Shown here: piece by piece, positions 13,801 through 25,800 of the stretch
Layout of the letters: the number at the start of each line of letters is the position of its first letter
Position numbering within the stretch: the stretch's first letter is position 1
Source: Apoda limacodes
Taxonomy: Eukaryota; Arthropoda; Insecta; Lepidoptera; Limacodidae
Assembly: GCA_946406115.1 (NCBI GenBank)
Contig: OX291544.1
Location: forward strand, 10,974,001-11,038,000
Direction: 5' to 3'
DNA length: 64,000 bases
Notes under the pieces: model-generated
The model's database searches: none
Seen by the model: the letters and a program-made list of their open reading frames with translations, nothing else
What the model was told of the DNA's origin: nothing
Program-made: the position numbers and the translations under genes

Positions 13801-16800
13801 TTCATCTCACTGGCTCGGAAAGGCTCACTTTGTCGTTTAAAATCTGATTAAATCTACGTGGAAAAGTCTACTTAATCCGCTTGCGCGCAAAAGGATTTTA
13901 TTTTAATTCTACAAAAACAAACATAATGAAACTGTTCGAAATGTAGTTCATCTTTGTATATTAGTGATCCGTTAATAATACTTTAGTTTAATTTTTGATA
14001 AAATTGCTTTAACGATAATGTTTTGTTTAATGTTATTAAATATTTATCAGATATTAAAACTATTAAATTAGGCACGGTGCGAATTCGGAACGCACATTAA
14101 AAAAAAAAAAAAACATTTATTGGGAATCACGTAGTAGGTACAATATTTAGGTTGTTTTTACTATAAACATCTTTTATTAAAAATCCTTAAATAAATAAAG
14201 AACATGAGTAAGTACACCAGTGACGTAAAAAGTTACCCGCGAAAAATTAGTAATTACCTTTGAGTACAAAATTGTGTTAAAAAATTGTGTGTTTCACATG
14301 GCTGGATTTTTTTTTGGATTTCGTGCCTTAAAATCCCTCGCTTGGCTCAGAATTTAATAATTGACTTGCTCGGTATTCAAAATAGGCACTCACGCAAAAA
14401 GAAAGTTTCCAGCCTTGCATAAGAAATAACTATTTTCACTTCTCCAGCACCTAAATGGTGGTTTTGCTGATCAAAAACAGTGGGCAAAATCGATTTTTGC
14501 TGCGAGCGTGAGATAATGTAATGCAACGTTCGAATATGACCTATAGGAATTTTGCGATAGGTACTGCAAAAAAAACCGCGATAATTGGTTTTAGAAAAAA
14601 AAATATTTTAATGAAAAGCAAACCTACATTGCATTTTTTCATTGTTGACGTACTAAATATTTATGATTAAATAATACCTACTTTTAATTAATAGCGTTTA
14701 TTTCAAAAACAAATATGCTTTGTTTTCGTTAAAAGTGTCGTAGAGTAAATTTCTGAACGCACGTCTAAAAAAAAGAAAGCGAAATGGCGCGAAACTAATT
14801 AGTTATTTGAACCTTAGATTGTTTATTTACGTTTATTTTTTTTTTGAAAAAAAGATGTTTCTTTAACACCAGAAGAGCTAAGACAACAAATGTCTAATGC
14901 TAAACTACTTGTAAGCTTTTCATAAGTGATGTCACGTGAAAAATAACTTAAAGGATACGAATTGTTTAATAATCGGCGACTTTCAAAAGTGCTCATGTTA
15001 AAAAGAATAGTTAGTACCTACATATTGTTTATATTTTGATAGAAGCAGCGTATAGTAGGTAGTATTTAAACTGATTGCTTAATATGGCCTTTAGCATGTT
15101 CTTTGCCTAAGACCTATTTTTTGCACTGGTAGAGGTGAAAAGTTTTATGTTTCACACGAGATCTAATTATTTTAGGTCTCGTGCCTTTAAATCCCTCGCT
15201 GTGCTCAGTAGTCTATATTAGAATCACTCACAACGCTTGTGATTCAATACGAGACTACTCCGCTAGCTCAGGATTTAAAGTTGGCACTCTTCACAAAAAA
15301 CCACTTTGCCAACTTGTTGAACAAATAACTATTATTTAGGTTGTCGCGCTTTCTTGTCGCTCGCGCAAGCAGCCGAAAAAAACTTTTACCAACCGTCCTT
15401 AACACTACTATAAAGGACTTAATGTAGCGTGGCTCGTTGTGCTTAATAGAATACCGATCTATATGGTATTTTTTTTTTTGCTTTAAACTGAACTTTGAAC
15501 TAGCGACGTAGGCGCAAAAGTGTGCGAGGATCGTGGGAAGTGGAATACTTTGTTGTCTGTCTGCTTCGAGAAACATGCGTAATGTGACAAAGACCTGTAG
15601 TACTTTTATTTAGAAAAATAAAAACGGATGTCAAAGGTAAAACTTGCAAGTAACTAATTTTAATTCTCTTACTAAGCTCTCAGAGTTCATGAAGTCGTGC
15701 CGTCTGAAACTGAAAATGTTTCCTAAGATAATTAAGGCGTTTCGACACAAACTGCCATTAACGAGGCAAAAGTGGCGGCAGGAGGCAGCAGGAGGCAGCT
15801 TAATGACGCTACTAACTGACACCGCAACGACTTGCCGTAAGGTGACTCGCGCTAGTAACTACCCTTAAACTTTGCTATCTCTTAAACATTACCGTATTTC
15901 ACACTTTTCTTCTTCCGTACTACAGAGTTTGAGCATATTTATCTACTTTTAGATACTAAAATTTCTACTCTTTTGAATTCACGACGAAAACAGATGGGTG
16001 ACGTGTGTATCTGTGGCACCGTAGCGCCCTAATGGATGAACCGACTTTGGTTTTTTTTTTTTATAAGCTTACACGATCGAGTTTAGCTACTCATATGATT
16101 CAAGAAGATCTTTTTATCCGTTAGAAGATAATCAGCTTTTCTCTAGTTTATGAAGGAATATGAGCACTTTCTACAGGTCCGATCGATTCGAAATTTGGTA
16201 TCTTGTTACTTCTATCCAAGAACATAATAACCGTGACCTGATGCTGTATCATCACCGAATGCCGTAAATTTTCCCGCATATCCAAAAACAACCATTTAGC
16301 TGAAAGTTCCGGGACGACGACACTTGACTCTAGCAAAAATTAGCACTTCAAAGTTAAATATTTCGTGGTAACTATAAGAGTTGCTTGTTGACAACGGAAC
16401 CCTAAAACAGGTCAAGTGCCATAGTCAGGCTCGTGCAGTCTGTTATTGTACGCAACCCATGGTACGGTGTTACTCGCTCTAGGCCGGATTTTTTCTAACA
16501 AATAGATGCCCTAATAGCACTAACGTTTTAATGGATATCGAACAACGTGAAATCTGGAGTTGCTTTTGAAAGAAGAAAAAATATATAGATCAATCACACT
16601 GGCCTTTAGGTAAGATGGCTTTATGTTTGAATCTCAGTGGTCTTCTGTCCACACTGAACCCTCATTTAGATTTATTATTGGTTTTACTTAACCTGTGTCT
16701 GGAAAAACTCAAACCGTAGATAATTACTTAGTGGGTCACACTTGTAAGTATAAATAGATAGATATGTAATTAATTGCACACCAAAAACTTATAGTATACA

Positions 16801-19800
16801 ATCAGGCAGTCTTATCGTTTATAAGCGATCTCTACCAGACAACCTTTGTGTAGATAGAAAAATAAAAATACACAGAAAAGGTAGGTGATGCATAATTAAA
16901 TTAATACCTAGGTATTAATATTAACATAGAACACAATATATTTTATAGAATATTCTGAACTGTAGATTATAATCAAGTAAAATAAATACATATATAAGGT
17001 CCAACCGTTCTAATGCCCGTCCTTTTGCAAAGCAAATGTACCGCTGTTAAGTATGAATTCAAAGTAAGAAATAAGTAGCTATCATTGACTTGAAAAAATA
17101 TATATTAAAAAACAATTATATTTCATGTTGGTTATTCATTACATAAACTAACACACTTGATAACGCCCTTTTTGCCATTGTTATATTTCGTGCTCCGCAG
17201 TCGGTCGGGTAGCTATGTAACGTGCGTAACAAAAATATTGGTCATGCAAAACCAAAAGTTGGCGACTTCAAATGATTTGTTTTGATATTTTATTTAATTG
17301 ACCTATGACACACTACCTACGTTAATCAATGTATTAACGTAAGTCTAAGGTAGTATTTTTCGGTGGTAAAAGTGACAAAAGGGTCGTAGAAAAATCCTGA
17401 TAGGTGTTTGTTTTATAAACAATAGGTGGGTACCTACTTTGATACTTATGACACCAATACTAAATGAACAGATGTCAAGTGACAAAATAAACGAAAATAA
17501 TGAACTTTTATCCCAAAACGTACCTACTCTACTCACTCTTAGTGTGTGAAATGTATTACAAAAATACTAAATGACACGCTTTCGTCACTAACACTGGTTA
17601 ACCCAAACAAATAGAGTTTAAACTCAAGACGTTTACTAGTAACCATTAAAAAAGTTCCCCTATCCACGTCCAGGATGCATCATCAGACCCTCGTCGCCAA
17701 GTCACAGAATAATTAATGCTAAGTGTAATGTATTGAAATCGTTAAAACAAACCTAATGAGCCCCATGAAGGGTTTACTAGTAACTATTAAAGAGTTTCAC
17801 TGTTCACCTCCTGTCTCCATCATTAGATCAGCTCGATACAACCGGTATCGGTATTAGTACATACATACATTTACAAAGTTTCAAATCGATACGGTAAAGA
17901 AATTGAGTTGGTTGAATTCATCTTCCAAGGTTTGTAAACCTAAAGCGTGTTATTACAAAGGTTATTGGCCGCTACTGACCAGTCCTTCAATATTATTTAT
18001 AATTTATTTTGCGGTATAATGTATTACCTGGCAGTCTAATCCTTATGTCTGCTAAAAAGTGGCTACCAAAAGTGGCTATTTAGGTATCTATCTAAGTTAC
18101 ATAACATAAAACTAAAACTTTTGAGTACACACATAAGTTTAGTTTTAGTAGTTAGGTAATTCATAATTTCAATCACATTTAGTTTTTCAATTTTAAATAT
18201 CTAAGGGCGAATAGATACAAACACAAGACACTAGTGCGTGTACCTAGGTAGGTACCTACATACTCAACAGAAAACTAGCAATGTAACAGCTTATTGTGAA
18301 CGCTCTATTACACCAAACTCGTGAATTGGGAAGTAAAATGTATTTATACCTCTACTACTTTCACGGATCTCTAGAGGTAAGACCTAGGTTACTTGCATAT
18401 AATATTTTTTCGAATTCCCGAGTCTGGAATGCTCGGATTTTCCAATAAACTTCCTAATCTGAAGACCTAACTAGGTTATTTGTGGACTCTTAACAATGTT
18501 ATACCAGTCTTCACATTTGTTATAACATAAGCGCCTGACCAGAAAGGGGAATTCGTCGTGATTCCATAGGCGTATTATGCACTGGACGGATCTTAACGTT
18601 CTAGTATCTCCACTCGCGCGGTCAACGGCCTGTATCAGTCCAGAGTATCAACTTCACGACTACATCCGGAAGTGCGGCGAATTCACCATTACTGGACAAG
18701 CTCGAAATATTTTGAAAATCAAAATTTAAAGATCTTTTTAATACCTGAAGCAAGAAACGTCATTACACTTTAAATCAAGAAAAAAGTTTTAAAATGTCTA
18801 TTTTTATTAAGTAGTATACCTACTTACTGACTGCTTTTGATCAGTAGCTAGGATCATTAAATAGGTAAGATGTAGGTTTAATTTCACTTCACATTTTTAT
18901 GTAGCTTCAACTTCACTTCACACACTTTGTTGTTGAAAATGTTTTTTTCAATAGGTACACACACTATTTAAGTAGGTATGTGGTTGGTGTTGTAGGTAGG
19001 TACTTCTTTTTGGCGCTGGGAAATACTTATGAATAGCAATCCATCCATAATCACGTGAGCTGTAGATATGTCGCTTCCAACTCCTGGACTGATAATATGG
19101 TAGGGATGAAACCCTTCACCGAAAAGAACACGTATAAGTCACAGACGCCAAACACAATAGATGCTTCCTTTTCCTTCTGTTTTGATCATGCCGCATGCCA
19201 TATCTCTCCCGGTAGAGTTCTGCTGCCGCTCTGAAGTTGCAGTTGGTTACTTGTTCAACCGATAATTAGACGTGTTTGAGCTGAGATAGATAAAAACTAT
19301 CTAAATAATTTGCTTGTAATAGTACCTACCTATCTCGTTAAACTAATGACGGATACTAAAATGCGCGGGCGGCTGCCGGAGTATCTTTATTACGTTTGAT
19401 TGGTTGAATCGCAGAATACATGATTAAAGGACTGTCAACGCGAAAGTGAACAAGTAACTTTTTTAGTTATAATTTTTATAATTTATTAAAATCATGAAAA
19501 AAATATCGAACAACGTGAAATCTGGAGTTGCTTTTGAAAGAAGAAAAAATATATAGATCAATCACACTGGCCTTTAGGTAAGATGGCTTTATGTTTGAAT
19601 CTCAGTGGTCTTCTGTCCACACTGAACCCTCATTTAGATTTATTATTGGTTTTACTTAACCTGTGTCTGGAAAAACTCAAACCGTAGATAATTACTTAGT
19701 GGGTCACACTTGTAAGTATAAATAGATAGATATGTAATTAATTGCACACCAAAAACTTATAGTATACAATCAGGCAGTCTTATCGTTTATAAGCGATCTC

Positions 19801-22800
19801 TACCAGACAACCTTTGTGTAGATAGAAAAATAAAAATACACAGAAAAGGTAGGTGATGCATAATTAAATTAATACCTAGGTATTAATATTAACATAGAAC
19901 ACAATATATTTTATAGAATATTCTGAACTGTAGATTATAATCAAGTAAAATAAATACATATATAAGGTCCAACCGTTCTAATGCCCGTCCTTTTGCAAAG
20001 CAAATGTACCGCTGTTAAGTATGAATTCAAAGTAAGAAATAAGTAGCTATCATTGACTTGAAAAAATATATATTAAAAAACAATTATATTTCATGTTGGT
20101 TATTCATTACATAAACTAACACACTTGATAACGCCCTTTTTGCCATTGTTATATTTCGTGCTCCGCAGTCGGTCGGGTAGCTATGTAACGTGCGTAACAA
20201 AAATATTGGTCATGCAAAACCAAAAGTTGGCGACTTCAAATGATTTGTTTTGATATTTTATTTAATTGACCTATGACACACTACCTACGTTAATCAATGT
20301 ATTAACGTAAGTCTAAGGTAGTATTTTTCGGTGGTAAAAGTGACAAAAGGGTCGTAGAAAAATCCTGATAGGTGTTTGTTTTATAAACAATAGGTGGGTA
20401 CCTACTTTGATACTTATGACACCAATACTAAATGAACAGATGTCAAGTGACAAAATAAACGAAAATAATGAACTTTTATCCCAAAACGTACCTACTCTAC
20501 TCACTCTTAGTGTGTGAAATGTATTACAAAAATACTAAATGACACGCTTTCGTCACTAACACTGGTTAACCCAAACAAATAGAGTTTAAACTCAAGACGT
20601 TTACTAGTAACCATTAAAAAAGTTCCCCTATCCACGTCCAGGATGCATCATCAGACCCTCGTCGCCAAGTCACAGAATAATTAATGCTAAGTGTAATGTA
20701 TTGAAATCGTTAAAACAAACCTAATGAGCCCCATGAAGGGTTTACTAGTAACTATTAAAGAGTTTCACTGTTCACCTCCTGTCTCCATCATTAGATCAGC
20801 TCGATACAACCGGTATCGGTATTAGTACATACATACATTTACAAAGTTTCAAATCGATACGGTAAAGAAATTGAGTTGGTTGAATTCATCTTCCAAGGTT
20901 TGTAAACCTAAAGCGTGTTATTACAAAGGTTATTGGCCGCTACTGACCAGTCCTTCAATATTATTTATAATTTATTTTGCGGTATAATGTATTACCTGGC
21001 AGTCTAATCCTTATGTCTGCTAAAAAGTGGCTACCAAAAGTGGCTATTTAGGTATCTATCTAAGTTACATAACATAAAACTAAAACTTTTGAGTACACAC
21101 ATAAGTTTAGTTTTAGTAGTTAGGTAATTCATAATTTCAATCACATTTAGTTTTTCAATTTTAAATATCTAAGGGCGAATAGATACAAACACAAGACACT
21201 AGTGCGTGTACCTAGGTAGGTACCTACATACTCAACAGAAAACTAGCAATGTAACAGCTTATTGTGAACGCTCTATTACACCAAACTCGTGAATTGGGAA
21301 GTAAAATGTATTTATACCTCTACTACTTTCACGGATCTCTAGAGGTAAGACCTAGGTTACTTGCATATAATATTTTTTCGAATTCCCGAGTCTGGAATGC
21401 TCGGATTTTCCAATAAACTTCCTAATCTGAAGACCTAACTAGGTTATTTGTGGACTCTTAACAATGTTATACCAGTCTTCACATTTGTTATAACATAAGC
21501 GCCTGACCAGAAAGGGGAATTCGTCGTGATTCCATAGGCGTATTATGCACTGGACGGATCTTAACGTTCTAGTATCTCCACTCGCGCGGTCAACGGCCTG
21601 TATCAGTCCAGAGTATCAACTTCACGACTACATCCGGAAGTGCGGCGAATTCACCATTACTGGACAAGCTCGAAATATTTTGAAAATCAAAATTTAAAGA
21701 TCTTTTTAATACCTGAAGCAAGAAACGTCATTACACTTTAAATCAAGAAAAAAGTTTTAAAATGTCTATTTTTATTAAGTAGTATACCTACTTACTGACT
21801 GCTTTTGATCAGTAGCTAGGATCATTAAATAGGTAAGATGTAGGTTTAATTTCACTTCACATTTTTATGTAGCTTCAACTTCACTTCACACACTTTGTTG
21901 TTGAAAATGTTTTTTTCAATAGGTACACACACTATTTAAGTAGGTATGTGGTTGGTGTTGTAGGTAGGTACTTCTTTTTGGCGCTGGGAAATACTTATGA
22001 ATAGCAATCCATCCATAATCACGTGAGCTGTAGATATGTCGCTTCCAACTCCTGGACTGATAATATGGTAGGGATGAAACCCTTCACCGAAAAGAACACG
22101 TATAAGTCACAGACGCCAAACACAATAGATGCTTCCTTTTCCTTCTGTTTTGATCATGCCGCATGCCATATCTCTCCCGGTAGAGTTCTGCTGCCGCTCT
22201 GAAGTTGCAGTTGGTTACTTGTTCAACCGATAATTAGACGTGTTTGAGCTGAGATAGATAAAAACTATCTAAATAATTTGCTTGTAATAGTACCTACCTA
22301 TCTCGTTAAACTAATGACGGATACTAAAATGCGCGGGCGGCTGCCGGAGTATCTTTATTACGTTTGATTGGTTGAATCGCAGAATACATGATTAAAGGAC
22401 TGTCAACGCGAAAGTGAACAAGTAACTTTTTTAGTTATAATTTTTATAATTTATTAAAATCATGAAAAAAATTATTGAGACATAATTTTTATTTTTATTG
22501 CAAATGAATACTTAAAACTTACACTATTGTTACACGAAGGCTTCTGCATTAGAACGGTTGGACCTTGTATATTAAAAATAATATCATATTTATTAATATA
22601 TAATATATAAATATATATATAATACATATATATACACATATCAACATATATTTGCTAAGATACATACAGTAAATTTATATATGTATACGTTACTTACCAT
22701 TGTCATCTCTACTAATAAAATTATTTTTTATAAGTTATATTTTATACTCAGTTTATATTTCATTATACATTATTTTATTTCACTGTCTCCCTGCACCACG

Positions 22801-25800
22801 TCACACATGCGGGCTTCTTTTTGTTTAGCAATTGGTGATTGAGGAACCCAACAAGAACAAAGCTTTAATTAATAGCTTTAAATTTTATTAAATACCGGCG
22901 ATAATTTATGATTTTTTGGTAGGTGTATATTAAGTTTTCAAGTACCGAATATACAGTGTGGGAAGTACCCTGAATATTCATGATCGCAAATTTTGCTGGA
23001 AAGGAATATTACTGTATTATCTAAAATAAGTAAAATTGCATTATGAATTAATTACCTGTTTGAGTCCGAAATCAAACCTGATACACGAAAAAAAACATTC
23101 TATAGTTTACTTTACCTATTGGTCAAAGGTTCATTCATAATCGTAATAACGTAGTATCTTAAATTACAAAAAGACCCAGAAAGAAAAATAAATATCTATC
23201 ACCTATATTCTTAGTGTGCGGTTTTTATTGACTTAGGTTCAATTATGAATTACGATTATGAATGAACCTTTGACCAATAGGTAAAGTAAACTATAGAATG
23301 TTTTTTTTCGTGTATCAGGTTTGATTTCGGACTCAAACAGGTAATTAATTCATAATGCAATTTTACTTATTTTAGATAATACAGTAATATTCCTTTCCAG
23401 CAAAATTTGCGATCATGAATATTCAGGGTACTTCCCACACTGTATATTCGGTACTTGAAAACTTAATATACACCTACCAAAAAATCATAAATTATCGCCG
23501 GTATTTAATAAAATTTAAAGCTATTAATTAAAGCTTTGTTCTTGTTGGGTTCCTCAATCACCAATTGCTAAACAAAAAGAAGCCCGCATGTGTGACGTGG
23601 TGCAGGGAGACAGTGAAATAAAATAATGTATAATGAAATATAAACTGAGTATAAAATATAACTTATAAAAAATAATTTTATTAGTAGAGATGACAATGGT
23701 AAGTAACGTATACATATATAAATTTACTGTATGTATCTTAGCAAATATATGTTGATATGTGTATATATATGTATTATATATATATTTATATATTATATAT
23801 TAATAAATATGATATTATTTTTAATATACAAGGTCCAACCGTTCTAATGCAGAAGCCTTCGTGTAACAATAGTGTAAGTTTTAAGTATTCATTTGCAATA
23901 AAAATAAAAATTATGTCTCAATAATTTTTTTCATGATTTTAATAAATTATAAAAATTATAACTAAAAAAGTTACTTGTTCACTTTCGCGTTGACAGTCCT
24001 TTAATCATGTATTCTGCGATTCAACCAATCAAACGTAATAAAGATACTCCGGCAGCCGCCCGCGCATTTTAGTATCCGTCATTAGTTTAACGAGATAGGT
24101 AGGTACTATTACAAGCAAATTATTTAGATAGTTTTTATCTATCTCAGCTCAAACACGTCTAATTATCGGTTGAACAAGTAACCAACTGCAACTTCAGAGC
24201 GGCAGCAGAACTCTACCGGGAGAGATATGGCATGCGGCATGATCAAAACAGAAGGAAAAGGAAGCATCTATTTGTGTTTGGCGTCTGTGACTTATACGTG
24301 TTCTTTTCGGTGAAGGGTTTCATCCCTACCATATTATCAGTCCAGGAGTTGGAAGCGACATATCTACAGCTCACGTGATTATGGATGGATTGCTATTCAT
24401 AAGTATTTCCCAGCGCCAAAAAGAAGTACCTACCTACAACACCAACCACATACCTACTTAAATAGTGTGTGTACCTATTGAAAAAAACATTTTCAACAAC
24501 AAAAGTGTGTGAAGTGAAGTTGAAGCTACATAAAAATGTGAAGTGAAATTAAACCTACATCTTACCTATTTAATGATCCTAGCTACTGATCAAAAGCAGT
24601 CAGTAAGTAGGTATACTACTTAATAAAAATAGACATTTTAAAACTTTTTTCTTGATTTAAAGTGTAATGACGTTTCTTGCTTCAGGTATTAAAAAGATCT
24701 TTAAATTTTGATTTTCAAAATATTTCGAGCTTGTCCAGTAATGGTGAATTCGCCGCACTTCCGGATGTAGTCGTGAAGTTGATACTCTGGACTGATACAG
24801 GCCGTTGACCGCGCGAGTGGAGATACTAGAACGTTAAGATCCGTCCAGTGCATAATACGCCTATGGAATCACGACGAATTCCCCTTTCTGGTCAGGCGCT
24901 TATGTTATAACAAATGTGAAGACTGGTATAACATTGTTAAGAGTCCACAAATAACCTAGTTAGGTCTTCAGATTAGGAAGTTTATTGGAAAATCCGAGCA
25001 TTCCAGACTCGGGAATTCGAAAAAATATTATATGCAAGTAACCTAGGTCTTACCTCTAGAGATCCGTGAAAGTACACATTTTACTTAAAGTATACATTTT
25101 ACTTCCCCAATTCACGAGTTTGGTGTAATAGAGCGTTCACAATAAGCTGTTACATTGCTAGTTTTCTGTTGAGTATGTAGGTACCTACCTAGGTACACGC
25201 ACTAGTGTCTTGTGTTTGTATCTATTCGCCCTTAGATATTTAAAATTGAAAAACTAAATGTGATTGAAATTATGAATTACCTAACTACTAAAACTAAACT
25301 TATGTGTGTACTCAAAAGTTTTAGTTTTATGTTATGTAACTTAGATAGATACCTAAATAGCCACTTTTGGTAGCCACTTTTTAGCAGACATAAGGATTAG
25401 ACTGCCAGGTAATACATTATACCGCAAAATAAATTATAAATAATATTGAAGGACTGGTCAGTAGCGGCCAATAACCTTTGTAATAACACGCTTTAGGTTT
25501 ACAAACCTTGGAAGATGAATTCAACCAACTCAATTTCTTTACCGTATCGATTTGAAACTTTGTAAATGTATGTATGTACTAATACCGATACCGGTTGTAT
25601 CGAGCTGATCTAATGATGGAGACAGGAGGTGAACAGTGAAACTCTTTAATAGTTACTAGTAAACCCTTCATGGGGCTCATTAGGTTTGTTTTAACGATTT
25701 CAATACATTACACTTAGCATTAATTATTCTGTGACTTGGCGACAAGGGTCTGATGATGCATCCTGGACGTGGATAGGGGAACTTTTTTAATGGTTACTAG

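Noticed and set aside
17345..17536. 63-codon frame ([16 protein letters not shown]) repeated in all three copies of the large duplication (also 20,313-20,504 and 25,900-26,106).
   Set aside because: Its preservation is explained by the copying itself. In the right arm it runs past the arm boundary into a different C-terminus, and nothing in it suggests a transposase or other domain.
22570..22690. Long runs of TATATA considered as a promoter or replication origin.
   Set aside because: Plain AT microsatellite sequence mirrored in the palindrome; no supporting motif.
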